DNA from: Betaproteobacteria bacterium
GTDB lineage: Bacteria > Pseudomonadota > Gammaproteobacteria > Burkholderiales > SG8-39
DNA length: 30,466 bases
NCBI GenBank assembly: GCA_029865405.1
Contig: JAOUGZ010000001.1
Span: 1 to 30,466 of the forward strand
Direction of reading: 5' to 3'
A model generated the notes under the pieces. It worked only from the letters and a program-made list of their open reading frames with translations, was not told the DNA's origin and searched no databases. This document shows, piece by piece, positions 8,128-15,236 of this stretch (position 1 is the first letter of the stretch; every line of letters starts with the position of its first letter). The position numbers and the translations under genes are program-made.

Positions 8128-8901
8128 CTATGACATCGCCCCACCGTCGACGGTGTAGATGCCGCCGTTGATGAAGGAGGCGTCGGCGCTGCACAGGAAC
8201 GCGACCAGCGCCGCCACCTCTTCAGGCTCGCCGTAGCGCCCCATCGGGATGCGGGCGACCGAGCGCTCGTGCCCGGCCTTGGGGTTCTGCGGATCGTAGC
8301 CTTTGTCTAATTGCTGCCCCATGGGCGTCTCGATCGGTCCCGGGCAAACGGCGTTGACGCGCACGCCCTGCTTCACGAGCTCGATCGAGGCCGTGCGCGT
8401 CATGCCGACGACCGCGTGCTTGCTCGCGGTGTAGGCGACGAGCCCGGCGGTCGCCTTCAAGCCCGCGATCGACGCCGTGTTGACGATGGCGCCGCCGCCG
8501 CGGCGAATGATCGCCGGCGCGACGAGCTTGAGGCCCATCCACACCGCCTTCACGTTCACGGCGAGGACGCGGTCGAACGTTTCCTCCGGATAGTCGAGGA
8601 GGGGCCGCATCACGCCCAGAATGCCGGCGTTGTTGAAGAAGCAGTCGATGCCGCCGAATTCGGCCTCGGCCTTGGCGACGTACTTCTCGATGTCGGCCTT
8701 GCGCGTGACGTCGGCTTCGACCGCGATCGCCTGCCCGCCGGCCTTCTTTATCTCGCCCAGGCATCCGGGCAGGTCGGATCCCGGCAGATCGACCGCCGCC
8801 ACGCGAGCGCCTTCCGACGCGAAGCGGATCGCGGCGGCGCGCCCGATGCCCTGCGCGGCGCCGGTGATGACAACCACCTTGTCCTGGAAACGAGTCGGCA
8901 T
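8128..8901 (-). CDS. SDR family oxidoreductase
   Basis: A 257-residue classical SDR with TGAAQGIGRA at the cofactor site, NNAGILG, active-site YTASKHA and PGPIETPMG after it; the end SFINGGIYTVDGG is typical of FabG-like members. The frame is open 68 codons further upstream, but that part is a shadow of the flavoprotein gene, so the ATG at 8901 is taken; it lies two bases after the flavoprotein stop. It is the last gene of a four-gene minus-strand operon (methyltransferase, DUF3237, flavoprotein, SDR), and probably reduces or oxidises a keto/hydroxy intermediate formed by the flavoprotein's pathway. It is a different enzyme from the convergent SDR at 7356. Confidence 0.92.
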   Translation of the reverse strand: MPTRFQDKVVVITGAAQGIGRAAAIRFASEGARVAAVDLPGSDLPGCLGEIKKAGGQAIAVEADVTRKADIEKYVAKAEAEFGGIDCFFNNAGILGVMRPLLDYPEETFDRVLAVNVKAVWMGLKLVAPAIIRRGGGAIVNTASIAGLKATAGLVAYTASKHAVVGMTRTASIELVKQGVRVNAVCPGPIETPMGQQLDKGYDPQNPKAGHERSVARIPMGRYGEPEEVAALVAFLCSADASFINGGIYTVDGGAMS

Positions 8902-8903
8902 GT

Positions 8904-10352
8904 TCAGTCCTTGTGTGAAGCGGCGACGTGCAGCGCCGCAGTGCGCCCGAACACCGCGCCGCGCAGCACTGAGGTCGAGCCGGTATAGACCTGATGATAA
9001 AGGCCGACGGTTTCGCCGGCCGCGTACAACCCCGGCATCACCTTGCCATCGTTGTCCAGCACCTGCGCGTGCGTGTTCACCTTCAACCCGCCGAACGTAA
9101 AGCAATTGGCCGAGATGATCGGGTAGGCGCGAAACGGCGCCTTCTCGATCGGCCGGCTCCAGTGCGACTTTTGGAGCGCGAGGCCGCGCGTCGCGCGGCG
9201 GTCAGGCTCGAAGGGCTTGAACTCGCCCGCCGCCGGCGGACAGGCGCGGTTGAACGCGGCCACCGTCTCCAGCGTTTCCGGCGGCAAGCCGAGCATTTCA
9301 ACCAGCCCTTTCAGCGTGCCCGCCTCGTAGGGCGGCACGTCGGAGCGGATGCTGGTCTTCCAGCGCGAAATCCCCTCCACCTGCGCATCGAAGATCACCC
9401 AGCAGATGCCGTCGGGCTGGTCGGCCACGGTGCGCGTGATCGGGTCGTACCAGGCGTCGACCATGCCCGGGCCTTCGTTGACGAAGCGCAGGCCGAGCTT
9501 GTTGACGAGGATGCCGTAGGGATAGATGTGCACCACCGCCTCCGGCTGGCGCGAGCGCGGATCGACCGGCTCGGCGTGGTACGAGCCGAAATCCCCCGCC
9601 GGCGCCGCGCCGGCGGCGAGCGCCATGCGGATGCCCTCGCCCTTGTTGTAGTAACCGCCGCGCGCCACCGGGCGGATGTTGGCGGCGCGCGGTCCCATGT
9701 AGTGGGTCATCATTTCCGGGTTGCCCTCGTAGCCGCCGCTCGCGAGCAGCGTGGCGCGGGCGCGGATTTCCTGGCGCTTTCCTTCCGCATCGATGACCTG
9801 CACACCCGCCACACGGCCCTCGCCGTCGCGCAGAAGGTCTACGGCCGTGGTGCGGAAGAGCACGTCGGCGCCGAGCGCCTTTGCCTCCTTCATCAGGCGC
9901 TCGATCAGCGCGAGGCCGCCGCCCTGAGCCGCAATGCGCGACGTGCTCTGCGTGAGGAGGTAGATTGCCTGCGGCCCGAATTTAAGACCGAAGCTCTTCA
10001 GCCAGGCGATCGTGGGCGGCACGCTGTTGGCAAAATGCGCGATCAACTCCGGATCGGGCAGCGGGTGCGACTTCACGTACGGCGGCCAGTGCGCGTACTC
10101 GCCGGCGACCGCGTCGAGCACGTTCGGGTCGAGGTTGGCGCCCGCGTTCTGCGCGAATTTTTCCTCGAAGTCGTCCGACACCTCGGCGTCGTTCTTCATC
10201 CTGAGGTAGGCCTCGGTCCAGCGCGAGTTGCCGCCGAAATCCTCCTCGGGCGCGCGCTCGAGGAGCGTTACCTTGAGCCCCGCCTGCAGCGCGCTCACCG
10301 CCGCCGACATGCCGGCGATGCCGCAGCCGACGATGACCAGGTCGCGGCTCAC
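8904..10352 (-). CDS. FAD-dependent dehydrogenase (fumarate reductase/TcuA-like flavoprotein)
   Basis: A 482-residue flavoprotein beginning with the dinucleotide-binding VGCGIAGMSAA and ending with GLYAAGETVG and a GSTSVLRGAVFGR segment, a layout shared by fumarate-reductase flavoproteins, 3-ketosteroid dehydrogenases and tricarballylate dehydrogenase TcuA. These enzymes insert or remove a carbon-carbon double bond next to a carbonyl or carboxyl group. The start is GTG, overlapping the DUF3237 stop as GTGA. No signal peptide or heme motif is seen, so it is probably cytoplasmic. The closest family is judged to be the TcuA/KSTD group from the general layout only; the exact substrate is not known. 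Confidence 0.88.
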   Translation of the reverse strand: MSRDLVIVGCGIAGMSAAVSALQAGLKVTLLERAPEEDFGGNSRWTEAYLRMKNDAEVSDDFEEKFAQNAGANLDPNVLDAVAGEYAHWPPYVKSHPLPDPELIAHFANSVPPTIAWLKSFGLKFGPQAIYLLTQSTSRIAAQGGGLALIERLMKEAKALGADVLFRTTAVDLLRDGEGRVAGVQVIDAEGKRQEIRARATLLASGGYEGNPEMMTHYMGPRAANIRPVARGGYYNKGEGIRMALAAGAAPAGDFGSYHAEPVDPRSRQPEAVVHIYPYGILVNKLGLRFVNEGPGMVDAWYDPITRTVADQPDGICWVIFDAQVEGISRWKTSIRSDVPPYEAGTLKGLVEMLGLPPETLETVAAFNRACPPAAGEFKPFEPDRRATRGLALQKSHWSRPIEKAPFRAYPIISANCFTFGGLKVNTHAQVLDNDGKVMPGLYAAGETVGLYHQVYTGSTSVLRGAVFGRTAALHVAASHKD

Positions 10353-10807
10353 TCGATCTCGAACACGTCGTAGAACACCGCGCTCGGCTCGCGGCGGCCG
10401 ACGCCCACGCCGACGACGCGGTTCATCCAGTGGTACTTCTTCGACGCGGTCTCGAACACCAGGCTGGTGCGCAGGTAGTACTCGTTCGGCGGCACCCGCT
10501 CGCCCTTGGCGATGCGCTGCATGACTTCGGCCGGCGCGTGCCGCACGCCGCGGTACTGAATCAGCAGGATCTCGCCGTCGTCCAGCTTGAGGATCAGGCG
10601 CACGTCGGGCCGCACCGCGCCGTCCGTGCCGCCGAGCAGGATGTCCATGCCGCCGGTGAGCATCTCGGCCTGCACTTTCGGGCCCTTGAAGTGGCCCTTG
10701 TCGAGGCGGTCGAGCCGGCGCCTGCCGACCGGTGCGTCGCCCAGCATGTAGCTGCCGGTGATCTCCATCATCAGCTCGCCGATGTACGCGGATTTGAGTT
10801 CCGGCAT
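10349..10807 (-). CDS. DUF3237 domain protein
   Basis: A 152-residue protein preceded by a strong GGAGGA site. It matches the DUF3237 pattern: a central GGMDILLGGTDGAVRPD segment, then a strand with LDDGEILLIQYRG, and a tail with EYYLRTSLVFET and VGVGRR. The family is a small beta-barrel of unsettled function that often accompanies genes for aromatic or steroid breakdown. A continuous upstream frame of over 200 codons exists but overlaps the methyltransferase gene in another frame and is rejected as a shadow. Overlap with the flavoprotein start suggests coupled synthesis, so it may assist the same pathway. Confidence 0.85.
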   Translation of the reverse strand: MPELKSAYIGELMMEITGSYMLGDAPVGRRRLDRLDKGHFKGPKVQAEMLTGGMDILLGGTDGAVRPDVRLILKLDDGEILLIQYRGVRHAPAEVMQRIAKGERVPPNEYYLRTSLVFETASKKYHWMNRVVGVGVGRREPSAVFYDVFEIE

Positions 10808-10818
10808 AGTTTCCTCCT

Positions 10819-11637
10819 TCAGGTTTTCGTCGCCAGCACGCCGTCGCCCCGCAGTTCCGCGGCGAATCCGGCGCTGCGCAGGCGCTTGGCCACTTCCCTG
10901 GGCACGTCGCGCCCGCTGGTCAGCTTGTTCGGGGAGCCAGTGTAATGAAACAGCAGCCCCTTGCGCTTGAGCACGCGCGCGAGCTCGTCGTAGAAGGCCT
11001 GCGAGTACAGCTCGCCGGCAATGCCGAAGCGCGGCGGGTCGTGCAGGATCGCGTCGACCGAGCCCTCGGGCAGCGTGGGGAGGTGCCCAGCGATGTCGCC
11101 GTGGGTCAGCGCCAGCGCGCCCCCGGCCTGCGGCGACCAGGGATTGAGGCCGCGCAGCCAGATCACATCTTCGCTCTTCTCGTAGGAAAGAACCTGCTTC
11201 GCCCCGCCCTGCAGGCACGCGGCGGCGGTGTAGCCGAGCCCGCCGCAGGTATCGAGGATCACCTTGCCGCGCGGCCTGACCAGGCCGACCTTGCGCTCCG
11301 CGTCCGCGTAAGGCGAGACGTGCTCCGTGGGATGCATCTTGATGCCGTCGATCTCGAAGGTCGGCGGGCCCCAGCGCGTGGGCACCAGCTTGACGAGCGA
11401 CGTCGTGAAGCGTTGCACCGGCTGGAAGGCATCGTCCACCCAGTAGTAGATGGTCCGCGCCTTGCACGAGTCCAGGTACGGGAATCGCCGGCCCTGCCAG
11501 GTCCAGCCGTCCTCATCCACCTTGACCGTCGTGGTCGAGCGGCCCAGGTCGAGCGAGCATTCGACCGCGGGCTTGCCGGCCCGCGCCGCGTTTCGCAGCG
11601 CGTCATGCACCTCCCGGGTCAGCAGCGGCCCCGCCAT
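10819..11637 (-). CDS. Class I SAM-dependent methyltransferase-like protein
   Basis: About 272 residues with a C-terminal Rossmann methyltransferase core: motif I is LDTCGGLGYTA, an acidic residue ending the second strand is in YEKSEDV, and ILHDPPRFG is the motif IV region (DPPR in place of the DPPY of N-methyltransferases). The N-terminal half (to about residue 90) has no recognised domain but includes a tryptophan-rich strand region. Two starts are possible: ATG at 11637, or ATG at 11673, which would overlap the divergent PhyH start; neither has a clear ribosome binding site, and the first is chosen to avoid that overlap. Substrate unknown. It opens the minus-strand operon. Confidence 0.78.
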   Translation of the reverse strand: MAGPLLTREVHDALRNAARAGKPAVECSLDLGRSTTTVKVDEDGWTWQGRRFPYLDSCKARTIYYWVDDAFQPVQRFTTSLVKLVPTRWGPPTFEIDGIKMHPTEHVSPYADAERKVGLVRPRGKVILDTCGGLGYTAAACLQGGAKQVLSYEKSEDVIWLRGLNPWSPQAGGALALTHGDIAGHLPTLPEGSVDAILHDPPRFGIAGELYSQAFYDELARVLKRKGLLFHYTGSPNKLTSGRDVPREVAKRLRSAGFAAELRGDGVLATKT

Positions 11638-11671
11638 TCCCGATTCTGTATCATGGAATCGAGGAGGCTTC

Positions 11672-12499
11672 ATGTCGCTCGCCGCGCAGCAGATCGCGCA
11701 GTACCAGCGGGACGGCTACGTCAGTCCCGTTCCCGTCATGCCCGCGTCCGAGACGCTGGGACTGCGGCGCCAGCTCGAGGCGGTCGAGGCGCGCCAGGGC
11801 GGCAAGCTCGAGGCCGTGCAGCGCAGCCGGGCGTACCTGCTGTTCAAGTGGCTCGACGACCTGATCCGCGACCCGCGCGTGCTCGACCCCATCGAGCAGC
11901 TCATCGGCCCCGACATCCTGTGCTGGAGCACCATCTTCTGGATCAAGGACGCCGGCTCGAAGAGCTTCGTCTCCTGGCACCAGGACAACACGTACTGGGG
12001 GCTGTCCTCACGCAACGTCGTTACCGCCTGGTTCGCGCTATCCGATGCCAGCGTCGAGGCGGGGTGCATGAAGGTGATGCCGGGGACGCACCTGGGCGCG
12101 ACGCTCGGTCACGAGGACACCTACGACGAGGACAACATGCTGACGCGCGGGCAATCGATACGCGGCCTGGACGAGTCGCGCGCGGCCTACATGCCGTTGC
12201 GGGCCGGGGAGATGTCGCTGCACAACTATTGCCTGGCCCACGGGTCGGGGCCGAATTCGTCCGCCGACCGACGCATCGGGGTGTCGATGCATTTCATGCC
12301 GCCGGCGACCAAGCAGGTCGTCGGGTCCTGGGATTGCGCGGCGCTGGTGCGCGGCGAGGACCGGTTCGGTCACTTCGAGCGCACGCCCGTGCCGGCGCGG
12401 GATTTCGATCCCGCGGCGGTGGCGTTCCACGCCAAGGCGGCGAAGGCGATGCGGGATGTGCTGTATGCGGGGGCGGAGAAGAAGCTGCAGCGGCTGTGA
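11672..12499 (+). CDS. Phytanoyl-CoA dioxygenase (PhyH) family protein
   Basis: A 275-residue Fe(II)/2-oxoglutarate-dependent oxygenase. WHQDNTYWG carries the first His103 and Asp105 of the iron triad, the distal His is in CLAHGSG (His190), and DRRIGVSMHF supplies the Arg that holds 2-oxoglutarate. GAGGAGG seven bases before ATG is a strong ribosome binding site. These enzymes hydroxylate an aliphatic carbon; this one belongs to the bacterial branch that includes ectoine- and small-metabolite hydroxylases, so the phytanoyl-CoA name should not be read literally. It is the last ordinary chromosomal gene before the cassette array. Confidence 0.9.
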   Translation: MSLAAQQIAQYQRDGYVSPVPVMPASETLGLRRQLEAVEARQGGKLEAVQRSRAYLLFKWLDDLIRDPRVLDPIEQLIGPDILCWSTIFWIKDAGSKSFVSWHQDNTYWGLSSRNVVTAWFALSDASVEAGCMKVMPGTHLGATLGHEDTYDEDNMLTRGQSIRGLDESRAAYMPLRAGEMSLHNYCLAHGSGPNSSADRRIGVSMHFMPPATKQVVGSWDCAALVRGEDRFGHFERTPVPARDFDPAAVAFHAKAAKAMRDVLYAGAEKKLQRL

Positions 12500-12661
12500 T
12501 CCGGTTCGCCGTGATAGCGGTCGGGCGCCTGGGCGACCTGGGGTATCTAGATTCGAGATTCCAGATATAGGTACCTATCGGCATAAGCAAGTTTCTAGAT
12601 CTAGGAGCATGCTTCTACATATGGAGACTTTTGCGGGCGGCGGAGAGCCGCTCATTCACTA
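12500..12661. other. Palindrome-rich gene-free stretch before the cassette array
   Basis: No gene is recognised in these 162 bases. They hold a perfect 12-base palindrome (ATAGGTACCTAT, 12567-12578), a perfect 10-base one (CTAGATCTAG, 12595-12604) and an imperfect one around 12544-12567, and the base composition drops below that of the PhyH gene. An 18-codon open frame, ATG at 12609 to TAG at 12660-12662, ends on the cassette boundary. This is where an integron attI site would be expected, but no integrase gene lies beside it and no promoter is convincing. Confidence 0.5.
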
Positions 12662-12668
12662 GTTAGGC
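12662..12668 (+). other. Core site at the left boundary of the cassette array
   Basis: Perfect integron core site GTTAGGC, cut between G and TTAGGC in integrase-mediated recombination. No partner arm of a folded attC was found in the 160 bases to its left, so it looks like an attI-type simple site or a relic of one, not the right end of a further attC. Confidence 0.6.
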
Positions 12669-12673
12669 GCCAA

Positions 12674-13321
12674 ATGCCAGCGCTCTCTGTTGCTCTCAAC
12701 GGGGACCACCTCCTTACCGTAGCGACCGACGGGTTTGATGTTCTTGACGTAGGCGTTAGTGGTGACTGCCTCGGCCCAGAACGCGCCACGTTACGGGTCA
12801 GCGGAGGCTCATACCCAGAAGGGAGAGAATCTCAGTACCTAATTTGGGAAGATGAGCGAACGTTGATGCCGGGTGACACGCTAAGCGTCACGTTCTTGGC
12901 CGCCGGAGCTACGTCCCAACGCGGGAAGACCATTGACGAGCTCCATCCTGACAAGATGCCGACCGAGCACAAGCCATTCGCGCCAATCGAAGAGGTTATC
13001 CAGGAGCTCAAGCTACAACCGAGGGCCTTTGACGCGCTAGCCTTCGAATTCATCGGGCCCGATGGCGGCAGGGTGCAAGCGCAGACGACTACCGAAGAAC
13101 ACGGCTATTGTTTCACGGTGCTTTGGAATTCGCACCGTCCGGAGCGCGCGCGGGTCTCAGCTCACACCTATACGCTAGATAGCCTCGTCGCCAAGGAGAA
13201 CGGCAAGTACCACGCCGACGCCAAGCTCTCTTTCGGACAGCGAGTGGTGTTCAAGGTGTTGGCGCCTAACAACACGGTTGAGAGGGACGCGCGCAAGAGC
13301 GGCGCGCGCCCCTCACCGTGA
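12674..13321 (+). CDS. Cassette-encoded hypothetical protein
   Basis: A 215-residue protein that I do not recognise. Its ATG lies five bases after the core site GTTAGGC, typical of cassette genes, and no Shine-Dalgarno sequence stands before it. The sequence is rich in alternating hydrophobic and polar residues (likely beta strands), with an acidic, Pro-rich middle (about residues 90-115) and no signal peptide or membrane segment. The last ~17 residues (from NNTVERDARK) are encoded by the attC hairpin itself, so they are a by-product of cassette structure and not conserved protein. Codon use and base composition differ from the flanking operons. The stop at 13319-13321 falls inside the attC. 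Confidence 0.75.
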   Translation: MPALSVALNGDHLLTVATDGFDVLDVGVSGDCLGPERATLRVSGGSYPEGRESQYLIWEDERTLMPGDTLSVTFLAAGATSQRGKTIDELHPDKMPTEHKPFAPIEEVIQELKLQPRAFDALAFEFIGPDGGRVQAQTTTEEHGYCFTVLWNSHRPERARVSAHTYTLDSLVAKENGKYHADAKLSFGQRVVFKVLAPNNTVERDARKSGARPSP

Positions 13322-13330
13322 ACGTTAGCC
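13264..13330 (+). repeat. attC recombination site A
   Basis: Inverse core site GCCTAAC at 13264-13270 and core site GTTAGCC at 13324-13330 frame a 67-base element. Inner arms pair: ACGGTTGAGAGGG on the left reads ACGGT-GAG-GGG when compared with the reverse complement of CCCTCACCGT on the right, leaving two extra bases (T and A) on one side. Extrahelical bases of this kind set the strand chosen by the integrase. The apex is a GC-rich CGCGCG/CGCGCG stem. The downstream-most bases of the core differ from GTTAGGC, as expected where a different cassette follows. Confidence 0.82.
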
Positions 13331-13540
13331 AGACAGACCGACCACAACTCGCGGCGGCCGACGCGTTTTGCCGGCATAGGCTGCACGAGGGGCGATTGCC
13401 CGGTGAAGCGTATCAGCTCCTACCAGCCGGAAAGAGCTCCCTGCCGTTACCGCGTGCACAGGGGATGAGAACATTGGCGGCGCTCACGCCACCTCACAGC
13501 TCTCCCTAGCTGGCCGCCGTGCTTCATCGCATCACCGTTT
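13331..13540. other. Leader region of cassette B with no recognised gene
   Basis: The 210 bases between attC A and the operator/promoter contain a short frame beginning with GTG inside attC A and ending at 13509, but its composition is Ser/Pro/Arg-rich and it has no ribosome binding site; I do not call it a gene. No other structure was seen here. Confidence 0.45.
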
Positions 13541-13591
13541 CTTGATGTCAAGTGATTATGTCTTGACATCAAGGCAATCGACTGATACCTT
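13541..13591 (+). promoter_or_regulatory. Twin MarR-type operators overlapping a leaderless promoter
   Basis: CTTGATGTCAAG (13541-13552) and its exact reverse complement CTTGACATCAAG (13562-13573) form a perfect inverted repeat with a nine-base spacer. Each copy is itself a TTGA-N2-TCAA dyad, the kind of site bound by one regulator dimer, and the centres are 21 bases apart, two helical turns. The right copy contains TTGACA (13563-13568), a consensus -35 box, followed after 17 bases by TACCTT (13586-13591) as a -10 box. The -10 box ends seven bases before the ATG at 13599, so the transcript probably begins at or beside the start codon. Bound repressor would cover the -35 box. The MarR-family gene two genes along is the likely regulator. 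Confidence 0.78.
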
Positions 13592-13598
13592 CACCTTC

Positions 13599-14468
13599 AT
13601 GACAACCTCACTCAAGGTGCTAGTCACTGGCGCCACCGGAAAGCAGGGCGGTGCGGTCGCCCGCCTCCTCCTCGACCACGGACACTCCGTCCGTGCTGTC
13701 ACCCGCAATCTCTCCTCGCCCGCTGCCACTGCGCTCGCGCAGCTCGGCGCGGAACTGATCACTGGCAACCTCGCTGATCGCGATTCAATGAATCGCGCCG
13801 TGCGCGGCATGGACGCGGTGTACTCGATGGCCACCCCGTTCGAGGCGGGCACCGACGCCGAGACGAAGCAGGGGATGACAACCGCCGATGCCGCGAAGGG
13901 CGCAGGCGCGCACCTCCTCTACAGCTCCGTCGGCGACGCCAATCGCGGCACGGGCATCCCGCACTTTGACAGCAAGTACGCGGTGGAACGGCACATTGAC
14001 TCTATCGGCGTCGACGCCACGGTCATTGGACCGGCCTACTTCATGGAGAACATGGCATATCTTCAGGCGCAGATGCGCAACAGCATCTATCCCTCGCCCC
14101 TCACGCCCGACCGCAAGCTGGCGCAGATCTCCCTGCCGGACATCGCGGCGGTGTCGGTGACCGTGCTCGAGAACCGCGAGCGCTACACGGGCAAGCGGTT
14201 CGATATCAGTGCTGACGAAGTGAGCGCCAACGACACGATCCGCATTCTGGCAGACATCACCGGCCGCAAGTTTCATCACTACCAGCTACCCTTGGACGTG
14301 GTGCGCAGTACGATGGGTGAAGACAGTGCGCTCATGTTCGAGTACTTCGAACGCACGGGGTATCATGTGGATCGCGACGAACTGGCAAGGGCATTCCCGG
14401 ACGTGCGCTGGACTTCGTTTGAGTCTTGGGCGCGCGCGTTCGACTGGGCCTCATTTCTCTCCGACTGA
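13599..14468 (+). CDS. NmrA-like NAD(P)-binding oxidoreductase (cassette B)
   Basis: A 289-residue protein of the atypical SDR/NmrA family, related to NAD(P)H:quinone oxidoreductase QdoB/QorB. The cofactor loop GATGKQGG begins at residue 11, followed by AVTRN for the second strand, LLYSSVGDA and then HFDSKYAVE, where the usual YxxxK is replaced in part (KYAVE). GPAYFMENM is a typical NmrA block. The frame is open 19 codons further upstream, but the promoter lies there, so ATG at 13599 is the start, with no Shine-Dalgarno sequence: a probable leaderless message. It may sense redox state or reduce quinones or aldehydes; paired with a MarR regulator it probably belongs to a stress-inducible unit. 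Confidence 0.87.
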   Translation: MTTSLKVLVTGATGKQGGAVARLLLDHGHSVRAVTRNLSSPAATALAQLGAELITGNLADRDSMNRAVRGMDAVYSMATPFEAGTDAETKQGMTTADAAKGAGAHLLYSSVGDANRGTGIPHFDSKYAVERHIDSIGVDATVIGPAYFMENMAYLQAQMRNSIYPSPLTPDRKLAQISLPDIAAVSVTVLENRERYTGKRFDISADEVSANDTIRILADITGRKFHHYQLPLDVVRSTMGEDSALMFEYFERTGYHVDRDELARAFPDVRWTSFESWARAFDWASFLSD

Positions 14469-14479
14469 CGTCGCAGCCT

Positions 14480-15019
14480 ATGGTGCCCAAGGGACCGCGT
14501 CGCAGGGCGACAGCGCACAAAGCGGAATCACGCAACGCGGCGGACCGGGAAGCGGGGCACCGCCCCGGGACGAAGCGACGCGACACCTCGGGCACGCACG
14601 CGTGGCTGGTACTCATGAAGGCGTTCAGGGTCTTGGCGCAACACGCCGAGCAAAGCGTGAGAGGAGCCGCGCTTGCGTTCTCGGAGTTCACGATCCTCGA
14701 GGTCCTGCTCAACAGGGGACCGCTTCAGGTCAATGATATCGGCCGCCGGGTAAACCTTACGAGCGGCGCGATCACGTCGGCCATTGACCGGCTCGAGGAG
14801 CGCGGCTTGGCGCAGCGCAGTGTCGATGATGCGGACAGGCGCGCGCGGGTGGTGTCGCTCACACAAGCGGGCCGCGCCCTCATCGCGTCTACGTTTGACG
14901 CGCACAAGGCTAGAATGGATGCCGTGGCCGACACGTTGACGGCGAAAGAGCGAAGAACCCTCATCGACCTGCTGAAGAAGCTTGGCCTGGGTGCCGTCGA
15001 GAAACTCGACAAGACGTGA
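14480..15019 (+). CDS. MarR family transcriptional regulator (cassette B)
   Basis: A 179-residue winged-helix regulator. After a basic, Arg/Lys-rich N-terminal tail of about 40 residues (not typical of MarR proteins), the dimer helix starts, followed by the DNA-binding part: FTILEVLLNRG, NDIGRRVNLTSGAITSAIDRLEERG (helix-turn-helix) and the wing DDADRRARVVSLT with the conserved Asp and Arg. The gene starts 11 bases after the NmrA stop, so both are probably on one message. The ATG at 14480 has only a weak ribosome binding site; a later start that removes the basic tail is possible. It probably binds the twin operators at 13541-13573 and represses its own operon until a ligand or oxidant arrives. 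Confidence 0.86.
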   Translation: MVPKGPRRRATAHKAESRNAADREAGHRPGTKRRDTSGTHAWLVLMKAFRVLAQHAEQSVRGAALAFSEFTILEVLLNRGPLQVNDIGRRVNLTSGAITSAIDRLEERGLAQRSVDDADRRARVVSLTQAGRALIASTFDAHKARMDAVADTLTAKERRTLIDLLKKLGLGAVEKLDKT

Positions 15020-15103
15020 CCAGACCGCGGAGACTCAAGACCGCAGATCGGCGCCGGCGAAGCGAGTGATGCTGGCGTTGCAGCCGGGCATCCTGGCCCT
15101 GCT

Positions 15104-15196
15104 GGCTAACGATCGTTGCACTTGACGAGCGATCTAAGGAGTGCTCGCTTCGCTCGCTTGTGGTGACTCGCTCGCAAGTGAACTTGGGCGCTAGGC
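15104..15196 (+). repeat. attC recombination site B (degenerate right core)
   Basis: Inverse core GGCTAAC (15104-15110) and, 79 bases on, GCTAGGC (15190-15196), which has C in place of the first T of the core. Arms CACTTGACGAGCGA (15119-15132) and TCGCTCGCAAGTG (15168-15180) pair completely except for one extra A on the left arm. The interior holds further short GCTCGC repeats able to pair. The bulged stem strongly suggests an attC; the altered core suggests reduced activity. Confidence 0.68.
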
Positions 15197-15236
15197 GGCC
15201 TAGGAATTGCGTCGAATTTTGGAGCAACGTAATTCA

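Noticed and set aside
10349..11467. Fusion of methyltransferase region and DUF3237
   Set aside because: The first part overlaps the methyltransferase gene in a different frame and has shadow composition; a strong GGAGGA and ATG mark the real DUF3237 start at 10807.
13264..13330. Reading the attC A hairpin as a plain terminator
   Set aside because: No T-run follows, and it has core sites at both ends and extrahelical bases, which terminators do not need.
13318..13509. 63-codon frame starting with GTG inside attC A
   Set aside because: No ribosome binding site, no recognisable sequence, begins within the recombination site.
15019..15103. Short direct repeats (AGACCGC) after the MarR gene
   Set aside because: Only two short imperfect copies; likely chance.
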